A DNA stretch of 20,170 nt, taken from positions 1 through 20,170 of the forward strand of contig CAZIPZ010000057.1 in the NCBI GenBank assembly GCA_964541075.1, in the 5' to 3' direction. The position numbers and the translations under genes were made by a program. Shown here piece after piece: positions 7,506-15,292 of the stretch (positions are counted from its first letter, which is position 1; each line of letters starts with the position of its first letter). This DNA comes from CAZIPZ01 sp964541075 (GTDB lineage Bacteria; Acidobacteriota; Terriglobia; 20CM-2-55-15). The notes beneath the pieces were generated by a model that was not told where the DNA came from, did no database searches, and worked only from the letters and a program-made list of their open reading frames with translations.

Positions 7506-8087
7506 TTGCGTGCATTCTTGATAATGGTCATCCTGCTGCTTCCCAGCCCGGCGGCGGCTTGGCCGCCAGCCACGATGCCACTCATCTTCCGCAATGCCCA
7601 GCGCGCGATGCCAAAAAATCTCGCTGTTTTTCTTAGAGACTTTGAATCGATCTTGATGCAACCGTGCCGCATTTTGTCTGTCGAGCGTGCCGCCGATGTT
7701 GCGATCGCAGAGTTGCGAAAGAAGTCAGGAAACCTACCTGTGTCCATTGCTGCAATTCGGGATGCTGGGTGCGCAGCGGCGGAACTAAACGATCCGAAAC
7801 TGGACGCGTTGGTTGCATCAAATTCGGGAAGGTTTGCAGTCGTTTTTTACGGATACCACGATCAGATCCATAGAGGTAATCTTAAGGAATTCCTCGGCAT
7901 CAGGGCGGAGGAACGGCTGCGCCTATTCAGTAGATTGAACCGCTTCTCGGACCTGCCAGACCGTACGAAAGACGTAGAGACGTCGCCACAGTTCGGAATA
8001 GCGTCCATTGCTTTTTCGCATGCTGTAACCGACGTCGCAAATATCTGGTACCACATTTGGAAAACCGTTAACGGCAATCTCAATTAA
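7506..8087 (+). CDS. Exported protein of unknown function, possibly zinc-dependent phospholipase C / S1-P1-like
   Basis: About 193 residues from a TTG start. It begins with a signal peptide (LRAFLIMVILLLPSPAAA, cleavage before WPP), so it is exported. The mature N-terminus, WPPATMPLIFRNAQRAMP, resembles the W-G-x-x-T-H-x-x-I start of bacterial phospholipase C / S1-P1 nuclease-like proteins, where Trp and His bind zinc; here the expected His is Met, so activity is doubtful. A later FYGYHDQIH and the C-terminal segment FSHAVTDVANIWYHIWKT provide histidines and aspartates that might bind metal. I do not recognise a characterised homologue. It lies 15 bases upstream of purH on the same strand, so they are likely co-transcribed. 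A longer version starting at TTG 7467 is possible but lacks a ribosome binding site. Confidence 0.55.
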   Translation: MRAFLIMVILLLPSPAAAWPPATMPLIFRNAQRAMPKNLAVFLRDFESILMQPCRILSVERAADVAIAELRKKSGNLPVSIAAIRDAGCAAAELNDPKLDALVASNSGRFAVVFYGYHDQIHRGNLKEFLGIRAEERLRLFSRLNRFSDLPDRTKDVETSPQFGIASIAFSHAVTDVANIWYHIWKTVNGNLN

Positions 8088-8102
8088 TTATCAGGAGACT
8101 TA

Positions 8103-9656
8103 GTGAAACGAATCGAACGCGCGCTTATCAGCGTGTACGACAAAACCGGTGTTGTGGATTTTGCGAAGGGTCTGGTCAGGCTTAATGTCGAAATCATCTC
8201 CACCGGCGGCACTTTCAAGCAGCTGGGGTCAAGCGGCTTAAAAGTGAAGGAAATATCCGATTTGACCAAGTTTCCAGAGATCCTTGATGGCCGTGTCAAG
8301 ACGATCAACCCTCGCGTTGCTGGAGGGTTGTTGGCCATTCGCGAAAACAAGGAGCACATGGATCAGGTCAGGGCGCATGACATTCCATTGATTGATCTGG
8401 TGTGCGTGAACCTGTATCCGTTCGCCGAAACCATTCGCAAGCCGGGCGTTCAATTTGATGAAGTCATTGAAAACATCGATATCGGCGGACCATCAATGAT
8501 CCGCGCGGCGGCCAAGAACTTCCAGGACGTGGCTGTCGTCACATCACCCAGTGATTACGCGAGAGTGTTGGAAGCCCTCGAGCAAGGCCAGGGAGTACTG
8601 CCGCATGATCTATTGTTTGATCTGGCCCGTAAGGCTTTCCTGCTGACGGCCAAGTATGACTCCCAAATTGCGGAACATCTTTCGAAGATAGGAAAAGAGG
8701 ATGGACACTTTCCGCCCCGCATTTTCATCGACTTTGAACGCGCACTAAGCCTTCGGTACGGCGAGAATCCCCACCAAGAGGCAAGTTTCTACCGATGGGG
8801 AGCGGAATCTCCCTACGGGCTGGCTGCAGCTCAGCTTCATCAGGGAAAGGAGCTGTCGTTTAACAATCTTGTGGATCTGGATGCGGCCTGGAGTTTGGTG
8901 CAGGAGTTTGACCTTCCGGCTTGCTGCATTATTAAGCACACCAACCCGTGCGGAGCGGCTATCGGGAGCGATCTTCGGGACGCCTACCTGAAAGCCTTGG
9001 AGGCCGACCCGATCTCTGCGTTTGGCTCGGTTATTGCTTTCAACGGAGTCGTGGAGGAAAAGACGGCTACCGAATTGGCAAAGCTCTTCGTCGAAGCGAT
9101 CATCGCTCCGGCGTACCGACCAGAGGCTTTATCGATTCTCGGAGCGAAAAAGAATCTGCGGGTCTTAACCATGGGGAAGGCGCCAGAGGAGTCGCAATGG
9201 TCGAACTTCGAAATCAAGCCAGTTCTTGGGGGCGTCCTGGTTCAGCAAAGAGACATGGTTTTGACCGGTCCTGAGTCAAGAGTGGTCACGAAAAGAAACC
9301 CTTCCAACGAAGAACGGGACGATCTCGATTTTGCCTGGAGAGTGGCTAAACACGTCAAATCGAATGCAATTGTTTTGGCGCGCGGCGGTAGAACGATTGG
9401 CGTGGGGGCAGGACAAATGAGTCGCGTGGATTCTGTGAGACTTAGCATCCAAAAGGCTCGGCCGACAGCTCAGTATTCTGTTTTAGGATCCGACGCTTTT
9501 TTCCCGTTTCGGGACGGCATCGACGAGGCCGCACGAGCGGGGGTGACAGCCATCATTCAGCCGGGCGGATCCCTGCGTGACAACGAAGTCATCGAGGCGG
9601 CCGATGAGCACGGAATATCGATGATTTTCACAGGGTTAAGACATTTCAAACACTGA
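8103..9656 (+). CDS. purH: Bifunctional AICAR transformylase / IMP cyclohydrolase
   Basis: 517 residues, standard for PurH. It catalyses the last two steps of de novo IMP synthesis in the cytosol: formylation of AICAR by 10-formyl-THF, then ring closure. The N-terminal MGS-like cyclohydrolase domain (about 1-150) shows SVYDKTG, STGGT, L-D-G-R-V-K-T-I-N-P and IDIGGPSMIRAAAKN. The C-terminal transformylase domain has LRYGENPHQ at 218-225 and the catalytic Lys278-His279 pair in KHTNPCGAA. It ends with the usual GGSLRD...MIFTGLRHFKH. The start is GTG at 8103, with AGGAG at 8093-8097 five bases upstream. It follows the exported unknown protein closely. Confidence 0.97.
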   Translation: MKRIERALISVYDKTGVVDFAKGLVRLNVEIISTGGTFKQLGSSGLKVKEISDLTKFPEILDGRVKTINPRVAGGLLAIRENKEHMDQVRAHDIPLIDLVCVNLYPFAETIRKPGVQFDEVIENIDIGGPSMIRAAAKNFQDVAVVTSPSDYARVLEALEQGQGVLPHDLLFDLARKAFLLTAKYDSQIAEHLSKIGKEDGHFPPRIFIDFERALSLRYGENPHQEASFYRWGAESPYGLAAAQLHQGKELSFNNLVDLDAAWSLVQEFDLPACCIIKHTNPCGAAIGSDLRDAYLKALEADPISAFGSVIAFNGVVEEKTATELAKLFVEAIIAPAYRPEALSILGAKKNLRVLTMGKAPEESQWSNFEIKPVLGGVLVQQRDMVLTGPESRVVTKRNPSNEERDDLDFAWRVAKHVKSNAIVLARGGRTIGVGAGQMSRVDSVRLSIQKARPTAQYSVLGSDAFFPFRDGIDEAARAGVTAIIQPGGSLRDNEVIEAADEHGISMIFTGLRHFKH

Positions 9657-9665
9657 CTCCTCATG

Positions 9666-9671
9666 TATAAT
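9666..9671 (+). promoter_or_regulatory. Candidate -10 box upstream of the TPR gene
   Basis: A perfect TATAAT in the 54-base spacer between purH and the TPR gene, with transcription expected to begin near 9678, about 33 bases before the ATG at 9711. The -35 region (around TTTCAA at 9644-9649, 16-base spacer) is poor. Confidence 0.4.
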
Positions 9672-9710
9672 GGGCGAAAGTTCAATAACAGTCCGTTGAC
9701 TGGATATCTT

Positions 9711-11672
9711 ATGAAAATACATTTCCTGCTGTTGCCGCTCTTGCTGGCAATTGTCTCACCCGGCTTTTCTCAAACTCCCACCGAAGAGCAGCGAACTCAG
9801 GCGTACTACCATTTTTCAAAAGCCAGGGTGCTGGACGAGCAAGGGCAATGGGGAGAGGCAATCAGCGAGTACAAGAAAGCTCTCGAATACGATCCAACAA
9901 ATTCGTTGATCTATTCGGAGATGGCGCAAACCTACGCCAATAATCGTCGGATACGGGACGCCGTCGAAGCCGCTCAACGGGCCATTCAATACGATCGCGA
10001 TAATATCGAAGCACACAAACTCCTAAGTCAGATCTATCTTCAAACAATGAGTGCGGTTAGCTCGCAACGGCCCTCGCTTGAGATTGTCGATAACGCTATA
10101 CGGGAGTTTGAGGAAGTCGTTCGAATCGACCCAGCGGAAGAGCAGTCTTTCCTTATGCTTGGCCGGCTTTATCAAATCAAGGGCGACCGAGCCAAGGCCG
10201 TCGAAATCTTCAAGAAGTACATCAGTGTCGATCCTTCCTCAGAAGAAGGTGTGACTGGGCTTGCCAAACTACAGCTGGACGCAGGCAACGAAAAAGAAGC
10301 CGCTGAACTGCTGGAAAACTTCGTGAAGGACCATCCGTCGGCCGGCGAAGCTCTGCAAACCCTAGGTGAGGCGTACTCCCAGCTGCAGGAATTCGAAAAA
10401 GCCGCGGAAGTCCTGAAACGCGCCATGGAGCTTGATCCCGAAAATATAGAGATCAAGAAGTCGAGAGCGCAGGCGCTCTTCTTTTCTGATCAATTCGAGG
10501 AATCAGCTGGCCTATATCAGGGATTGCTGCGGGAAGAACCCAACGACGGTTTGTCAATGCTGCGTCTTGGACAGATATTGCGGCGGCAGATGAAATACAG
10601 CGAAGCGAGAAAGTATCTGACAACCGCCGGACAGTCGTTCCCAGAAAGCATGGAGGTTCAGTTCAACCTGGTACTCCTCGATCGGGATCAGGGCCTTCTG
10701 GAGGATGCCGTCAAACGAGCAACTGACCTGTTGAAGAAATCTGAGAAGAGTGACGGCAAATACACGGAGGGCGAGAAGCAGAACAGACGTGTCTTCCTGA
10801 TGCAGTTAGCCCTGCTTCAATCGACCATGGGCAACTATGACCTTGCTATTCGCTCCTATACCGATCTCAAGGCAATCACTCCGGAAAAGGACGGGCGCAT
10901 CGACGCATTGATCGTCGACACCTACAGAGACGCCAAGAATCTTGAAAAAGCCATCGAGTATTGCCAAAAGGCGCTGCTGGAAGCACCGGACAGTCAGCAG
11001 TTGCAGATGGTCCACGCCGATTTGATCGCTGAACGGGGTCGCATCGACGAAGGAATTCGCGCTCTTCAGAAGCTTTCCAAAGGAACGCCTGAAGACTTAG
11101 TCCTCTTTTCGACGATGACGAACATCTATTCGCGCGCCAAGAGATTCGGTGAAGCTCAGGACGTCCTTAATAGCGCGATGCAGAAATTCCCTAACGAAGA
11201 GCAGGTCTATTTCCTTCAGGGGTCGCTCTTCGAAAGACAGAAGAAGTACGGTGATGCGGAAAAGGCATTTCGAAAGGCGCTCGAACTTGAGAAGGATAGT
11301 CCAGCTGTCCTGAACTATCTTGGGTACATGTTGGCCGATCGTGGAGAAAAGCTTGAAGAAGCCGAGGAAATGATTCTTAAGGCGGTGGAATCGGATCCCG
11401 TCAATGGTGCATATCTCGATAGTCTCGGTTGGGTGTATTTCAGACAAAATCGCCTGGAACTCGCAGAGGAAAATTTAAAACGAGCTCTGATTTTTGCGAA
11501 CAGCGATGCCACCATCCATGATCACCTTGGGGACCTGTACTTCAAAACCAAGCGCTATGCAGAAGCCCAGGCCGAGTGGAGAAAGTCCGTTCAGTTGGGC
11601 ACCGATCCTGAAGAGATTGAGAAGGTCAAAAAGAAGCTTGATGATGTAAAAACCCGAGTCGCCAGGAAGTAA
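9711..11672 (+). CDS. Exported tetratricopeptide repeat protein
   Basis: About 653 residues from the ATG at 9711 (MKIHFLLLPLLLAIVSPGFSQ), which gives a clean signal peptide cleaved near FSQ-TP. An upstream in-frame ATG at 9663 would add 16 residues, bury the signal peptide and overlap the TATAAT box, so 9711 is preferred. Nearly all the mature protein is TPR: I count about 16 units of roughly 34 residues with the W/L-G-Y-A-P pattern, such as EAISEYKKALEYDPTN and DAEKAFRKALELEKDS. The last units (NYLGYMLADRG, YLDSLGWVYFRQ, IHDHLGDLYFKT) match a C-terminal signature common in exported bacterial TPR proteins. It is likely a periplasmic or outer-membrane-associated scaffold; the partner is unknown. 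There is no lipobox cysteine. It follows purH but may have its own promoter. Confidence 0.88.
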   Translation: MKIHFLLLPLLLAIVSPGFSQTPTEEQRTQAYYHFSKARVLDEQGQWGEAISEYKKALEYDPTNSLIYSEMAQTYANNRRIRDAVEAAQRAIQYDRDNIEAHKLLSQIYLQTMSAVSSQRPSLEIVDNAIREFEEVVRIDPAEEQSFLMLGRLYQIKGDRAKAVEIFKKYISVDPSSEEGVTGLAKLQLDAGNEKEAAELLENFVKDHPSAGEALQTLGEAYSQLQEFEKAAEVLKRAMELDPENIEIKKSRAQALFFSDQFEESAGLYQGLLREEPNDGLSMLRLGQILRRQMKYSEARKYLTTAGQSFPESMEVQFNLVLLDRDQGLLEDAVKRATDLLKKSEKSDGKYTEGEKQNRRVFLMQLALLQSTMGNYDLAIRSYTDLKAITPEKDGRIDALIVDTYRDAKNLEKAIEYCQKALLEAPDSQQLQMVHADLIAERGRIDEGIRALQKLSKGTPEDLVLFSTMTNIYSRAKRFGEAQDVLNSAMQKFPNEEQVYFLQGSLFERQKKYGDAEKAFRKALELEKDSPAVLNYLGYMLADRGEKLEEAEEMILKAVESDPVNGAYLDSLGWVYFRQNRLELAEENLKRALIFANSDATIHDHLGDLYFKTKRYAEAQAEWRKSVQLGTDPEEIEKVKKKLDDVKTRVARK

Positions 11673-11769
11673 TTGCGGAAACCACCGGCCGACCGAACTG
11701 GAAGGCCGGACGCAAATTTCTTTGAACGGTCCCCGCCCGAATACTGTCACTAACTAAGACAATGCTGGA
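11673..11769. other. Spacer before the first ECF module, with a weak hairpin
   Basis: CCGGCC at 11685-11690 and GGCCGG at 11704-11709 form a six-pair stem with a 13-base loop, just after the TPR stop codon. There is no T-run, so a terminator role is uncertain. TGAAC at 11723-11727 and TGTCAC at 11745-11750 are loosely ECF-promoter-like (GAAC and GTC elements). No strong sigma-70 promoter is seen. Confidence 0.3.
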
Positions 11770-12321
11770 ATGAAGACGGTCGCTGATCGAGCAGATGAGA
11801 TCGATTTCGAAACCGCTGCTCGCGAGCACCGGGCATTTCTGCTTCAAATAGCCGTCGCTTCGGCGCGAAACCCGACCGATGCCGAAGATATCGTCCAGGA
11901 AGCGCTCATGAGGGGCTACCGCGGTTTCAAGCGCTTTCGCGGTGATTGCCCGGTTCGCATATGGCTGTCGCGAATCGTGGTTCGGGTCGCCATCAACCAC
12001 CATCGCAGCTTGGCAAGGCGGTTGAAACGTTGGATATTCTTCGCCGACATGGAAGTGGTTCAGGAAGACGGTTCGCTCCGCACGTTCGATCCGCCGGATA
12101 CTTCCACCGGCTTTGAGCGTGAAGCGGTGCTGGACGTCAGGAAGCATGTCAACCGGCTGCCGGAGGAGTTCCGGAAGCCGCTTTTGATGCTGGCAGTTGA
12201 CGGCATGACAATTCCGGAAATTGCTTCGATATTGGAAATCCCAGAGGGAACTGTTAAATCCAGGATCTTTTACGCTCGAAAGCGGCTCAAGGAATCTTTG
12301 TATAAGACGAGACGAAAATGA
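11770..12321 (+). CDS. RNA polymerase ECF sigma factor (sigma-70 family)
   Basis: 183 residues. Region 2 (about 15-85) contains the DAEDIVQEALMRGYRGFKRF core-binding and -10 recognition signature and WLSRIVVRVAINHHR. Region 4 (about 125-175) contains the helix-turn-helix MTIPEIASILEIPEGTVKSRIFYARKRL. There is no region 1 or 3, as in ECF factors. The ATG at 11770 lacks a strong Shine-Dalgarno sequence. Its stop codon overlaps the start of the next gene (ATGA), which encodes a zinc-finger anti-sigma protein. The pair should work as a membrane-linked switch, with the sigma factor held inactive until a signal releases it. The regulon is unknown. Confidence 0.93.
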   Translation: MKTVADRADEIDFETAAREHRAFLLQIAVASARNPTDAEDIVQEALMRGYRGFKRFRGDCPVRIWLSRIVVRVAINHHRSLARRLKRWIFFADMEVVQEDGSLRTFDPPDTSTGFEREAVLDVRKHVNRLPEEFRKPLLMLAVDGMTIPEIASILEIPEGTVKSRIFYARKRLKESLYKTRRK

Positions 12322-13151
12322 ACGTCGACTGTCAATGGATTGAAAAGAATCTCGAAGCGCTGTTTTGTGACAAGCTGCCGCCGGAACAGGATCGTCTTGC
12401 TAGAACGCATATCGAAGCCTGTGCGGGTTGCCGGGAAGAGGTTCGCGAGCTAGTTTCAATCGATGCTGTCATAAAAAATTATCTTCAGTCACAAATCAGG
12501 CTTGCCAAGGTGCGCCCACGCCGGCGATCTGCTTTCGTATACGGCACGGTGACCGCGGCCGGACTGGCGTCCCTCGTCATTTTCGCCTTCGTGCTGAGAA
12601 GTCCTCAGATCCAACCCGGATCAGCACCCCAGAACGCGCCGGCGGCAGAATCCGCGCCCGCTGGAAGTCTCGGAGAGATCTCGACTACTAAGAAGGAAGT
12701 CGCCGGTGATACGACTCGGGCCAAACCGCAACCAGTTTCGGCGGCATCGGAATCCGGTCGGGATCTGACACTGGATGCCACGGCTCCCGAGTTCCTTGTC
12801 GCAGACCCAGCAGGATATGCGCACACGCTATCCGACTACCGAGGGTTTCTTTTGTTGTTCGGCGTTTGGAGCGACGATCATCCCGAAATGACCATCCGTC
12901 TGGAACAGGCCTATCAACAGTTCGGTTCGAACGTGAATATGCGGGTGCTCGGAATTCCTGACAAGCGACAGCCTAAACCTTCAAATACGACGTTCCCAAT
13001 TGCTTACAATCAGGGATCGCGGCTGTTGGATGCCAAACCAGGTGATTTCGTTCTGATTGGCAAGTCGGGAGATGTCCGATTTAGAGGCTCCTCGAAATCG
13101 ACCAGCGAGGATGAACTTACGGCTGTCGTCCGCTCGGCGCTTCAACAGTAA
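12318..13151 (+). CDS. Zinc-finger anti-sigma factor with a cysteine-less thioredoxin-like extracytoplasmic domain
   Basis: 277 residues in three parts. Residues 1-60 are a zf-HC2 anti-sigma domain with the H31-x3-C35-x2-C38 zinc motif, plus C5 and C17. Residues 72-92 are a single membrane helix after a basic stretch (RPRRR). After a Pro/Ala/Ser-rich linker (95-147), residues 152-277 resemble a TlpA/AhpC-type thioredoxin fold: APEF, then L-S-D-Y-R-G-F-L-L-L-F-G-V-W, later PGDFVLIGKSGDVRFRG. Where active members have W-C-x-x-C, this protein has WSDDH (184-188), so both cysteines are missing and thiol chemistry is excluded. It probably senses something by binding rather than by redox. It overlaps the ECF gene by 4 bases, so the ECF factor is its likely partner. 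The thioredoxin-like call is from motif resemblance and should be checked by profile search. Confidence 0.8.
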   Translation: MNVDCQWIEKNLEALFCDKLPPEQDRLARTHIEACAGCREEVRELVSIDAVIKNYLQSQIRLAKVRPRRRSAFVYGTVTAAGLASLVIFAFVLRSPQIQPGSAPQNAPAAESAPAGSLGEISTTKKEVAGDTTRAKPQPVSAASESGRDLTLDATAPEFLVADPAGYAHTLSDYRGFLLLFGVWSDDHPEMTIRLEQAYQQFGSNVNMRVLGIPDKRQPKPSNTTFPIAYNQGSRLLDAKPGDFVLIGKSGDVRFRGSSKSTSEDELTAVVRSALQQ

Positions 13152-13164
13152 CGAGCCTTTTTTT
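13132..13164 (+). terminator. Candidate intrinsic terminator of the first ECF module
   Basis: GCTCG at 13132-13136 pairs with CGAGC at 13152-13156, followed by C and seven T (13158-13164). The stem is only five pairs with a 15-base loop that includes the last codons of the anti-sigma gene. It points in the plus direction; no T-run follows on the minus strand for lysA. Confidence 0.4.
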
Positions 13165-13170
13165 AACACG

Positions 13171-14406
13171 TCACTTTTCCAAACGGATCAAATCTTCATA
13201 AGTTTCGCGTTTGCGAATGACTTGGTAGGAAGAGCCGCTGACGAGCACTTCAGCCACCCGCGGCCTGGAATTATAATTCGACGACAAGCTGAATCCGTAT
13301 GCGCCTGCACTCATTACGGCGAGCAAATCGCCGGCTTTCGTCTCCGCAATCTCTCGATCCTGAGCAATGAAGTCCGTGGATTCACATATGGGTCCGACGA
13401 CGTCGACCGTTTCTTTGCCGTCTTCCGGTCGGACCGGCCAAATTTGATGATGCGAACCGTAAAGAGCAGGACGGATAAGATCGTTCATTCCGGAGTCGAC
13501 GACCACGAACCGCTTCTCCCCCTGCCTTTTCTTTAACAGAACGCGCGTCAGCAGTATGCCTGCGTTACCTACAATCACCCTGCCCGGTTCAAGAATCAAA
13601 GTCAGTCGAAGGTCGTTGGTCGCCCGGATTACTTTTTCAGCATAGTTTGCGGGCGATGGAGGTTCCTCTCCGTTATACGGAATTCCCAATCCTCCGCCGA
13701 AGTCCAGATACTTCAAGTTCACACCCTCCGTGCGAAGATCCTTGATGAATCCGCGGATGCTGGAGAGCGCTTCTTCGAAGGGCGCGAGTTCGGTGATCTG
13801 CGAACCGATGTGACATGAGACGCCAATCGGTTCAATGCTTGGAATTTCTCGCAATCGTTGATAAAGAGACAGAGCCTCGGCAATGCTGACGCCAAACTTG
13901 TGCTTTTGCATCCCCGTCGAAATATACGGATGAGTACGAGGATCCACATCGGGGTTGGTCCGAATCGACACTCGCGCCCGCTTGTTCGACGAGCTGGCGA
14001 TATCGGCCAGCAGATCGAGTTCAGCTCCGGACTCCACCGTGAAGGAGAGGATATCCGCGTCAAGCGCGTATTGAATTTCTGCCGGTGTCTTGCCGACGCC
14101 TGAAAAGATTACCTTTTGGGGTGACCCTCCCGCGCTCAGAACGCGGAACAGCTCCCCGCCCGACACAACCTCGAATCCTACGCCCCACTTGCCGAAGCGA
14201 CCGAGAATGTTGATATTGGAGTTCGCCTTAACGGCATAACAGATCAAATGCTGCGCTGACGCGAACGCTTCGTCAAAGACCCGCACATGCCTCTCGAGTG
14301 TACGTTCGGAATAGACGTAGACAGGCGTCCCGACTTCGGCGGCAATGCGCGCCAGCGGCACTTCCTCGCAAAATAGTTCGTTGAAACGGTACTGAAAATA
14401 GTGCAT
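13171..14406 (-). CDS. lysA: Diaminopimelate decarboxylase
   Basis: 411 residues, minus strand. It decarboxylates meso-diaminopimelate to L-lysine with PLP, the last step of lysine synthesis. The alanine-racemase-like barrel contains the PLP lysine in YAVKANSN, the HIGSQI segment, the glycine-rich FGGGLGIPY phosphate site and EPGR. The C-terminal beta domain contains the catalytic cysteine motif ICESTDF and GAYGFSLSSNYNSRPR. The N-terminus MHYFQYRFNELFCEEVPLA is normal for the family, which supports the ATG at 14404-14406. No Shine-Dalgarno sequence precedes it, and a TATAAT lies only eight bases upstream, suggesting a leaderless or near-leaderless mRNA. It is on the same strand as the second ECF module, 101 bases downstream of it, and converges with the first. 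Confidence 0.96.
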   Translation of the reverse strand: MHYFQYRFNELFCEEVPLARIAAEVGTPVYVYSERTLERHVRVFDEAFASAQHLICYAVKANSNINILGRFGKWGVGFEVVSGGELFRVLSAGGSPQKVIFSGVGKTPAEIQYALDADILSFTVESGAELDLLADIASSSNKRARVSIRTNPDVDPRTHPYISTGMQKHKFGVSIAEALSLYQRLREIPSIEPIGVSCHIGSQITELAPFEEALSSIRGFIKDLRTEGVNLKYLDFGGGLGIPYNGEEPPSPANYAEKVIRATNDLRLTLILEPGRVIVGNAGILLTRVLLKKRQGEKRFVVVDSGMNDLIRPALYGSHHQIWPVRPEDGKETVDVVGPICESTDFIAQDREIAETKAGDLLAVMSAGAYGFSLSSNYNSRPRVAEVLVSGSSYQVIRKRETYEDLIRLEK

Positions 14407-14414
14407 CGAACGAA

Positions 14415-14420
14415 ATTATA
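14415..14420 (-). promoter_or_regulatory. Candidate -10 box of lysA
   Basis: A perfect TATAAT on the minus strand; eight bases separate it from the lysA ATG. Transcription would begin within about one or two bases of the start codon. The -35 region has no recognisable TTGACA-like box. Confidence 0.4.
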
Positions 14421-14507
14421 ACTGCAGGGTGATGAAAATTATCGGAGGGTTATTGCTATGAACGCCTGCGAGAAGACTTCAAGGCAAACTCCATTCCCGA
14501 TCATGAA

Positions 14508-14945
14508 TTAGCGTTTGGCGTCTTTCGCACCACGGTCCCGGCCGCCAGACCGTGAACGACTATCACGAGTCTTGAGATATTCGTCGTACTTGAGGCGTTG
14601 TCCCTCGTCCAGAACTGTTCGGATCTTGCTTCTGGATGCATCCTCAAGAGCTCGATACTTGGGTTGGGTTTCCTCCCTCAGCCGTCGAAATTCGTTTCTT
14701 GTTTCTTCAAGAATCTGGTTGATTTCCTGCTTCTGTGGTTCATTCAAACCGAGATACTCATGAAACTCACTAATATTCCGCTGTGCACGCTGCCTCCGCT
14801 GTTCTCGCTCGAAACGGCCTGAAGGAGGCGACTGATTCCCGATCACCCGCGTCTCGTATAAGTTGACAATCAGGACGCCGGTGGCGATGCCAACGAAAAA
14901 AACTGCAAAAACCAGAAACTTGGCTTTTAAGGCTTGGCTGATCAT
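14508..14945 (-). CDS. Spy/CpxP-like membrane-anchored helical protein
   Basis: 145 residues with an N-terminal membrane anchor (about 9-28, uncleaved or weakly cleavable), then a charged linker and a long helical region. The segment YLGLNEPQKQEINQILEETRNEF resembles the L-x-L-T-x-x-Q pattern of the Spy/CpxP/heavy-metal-resistance family, whose members are periplasmic chaperones or metal-stress sensors. The tail (about 130-145) is rich in Arg, Ser, Gly and Asp. It is the last gene of the second ECF module; its start overlaps the end of the preceding gene by 4 bases. By position it may modulate the sigma factor or serve as an output of the stress response. The family assignment is by pattern and is moderately sure. 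Confidence 0.65.
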   Translation of the reverse strand: MISQALKAKFLVFAVFFVGIATGVLIVNLYETRVIGNQSPPSGRFEREQRRQRAQRNISEFHEYLGLNEPQKQEINQILEETRNEFRRLREETQPKYRALEDASRSKIRTVLDEGQRLKYDEYLKTRDSRSRSGGRDRGAKDAKR

Positions 14946-15292
14946 TGCTCTTCTCCCAAACCGATCATGTGCTCAAATACTTCGTGCCCCGATGGAACAT
15001 CAGCTCCGGTATACAGAAATGTATCGGTAGGAGTCTGTTCGGCCTCAAGCAAAGCCTCGATAACACCCGTTTGAGGATCTTGCAGCGGCATGAACTGAAA
15101 CGTCAAAAGGCCGGCCATGAGCAACAAGCCGAGAGCTAGAACCCAACGGGTGAAAGCTGGAACAACGTCCCAGATTCCGACATCCGGCATTCGATGTTCC
15201 TGCAGTTTCGCGACTACGCGTTTTGAGAAAAAAGGATCGGGTTGAAAAATCCGTTTCTTCTCCTTTTTGAAAAAATCGTTCAGTCCGCTCAT
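14942..15292 (-). CDS. Single-pass membrane protein, candidate anti-sigma factor
   Basis: 116 residues. A basic cytoplasmic N-terminus (about 1-46, with FFKKEKKRIFQPDPFFSKRVVAKL) is followed by one membrane helix (about 48-68) and an acidic periplasmic tail (EALLEAEQTPTDTF, ending GLGEEQ). There is no zinc-finger motif. It lies between an ECF sigma gene and a Spy/CpxP-like gene, with 4-base ATGA overlaps on both sides. Size, topology and place argue for an anti-sigma factor, but no conserved domain is recognised and this role is inferred. Confidence 0.6.
   Translation of the reverse strand: MSGLNDFFKKEKKRIFQPDPFFSKRVVAKLQEHRMPDVGIWDVVPAFTRWVLALGLLLMAGLLTFQFMPLQDPQTGVIEALLEAEQTPTDTFLYTGADVPSGHEVFEHMIGLGEEQ

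Noticed and set aside
9663..9710. Upstream ATG as the start of the TPR protein
   Set aside because: It would put 16 polar residues before a clear signal peptide and overlaps a perfect TATAAT; the ATG at 9711 is better.
11685..11709. Intrinsic terminator after the TPR gene
   Set aside because: The six-pair stem has a large loop and is not followed by a T-run.
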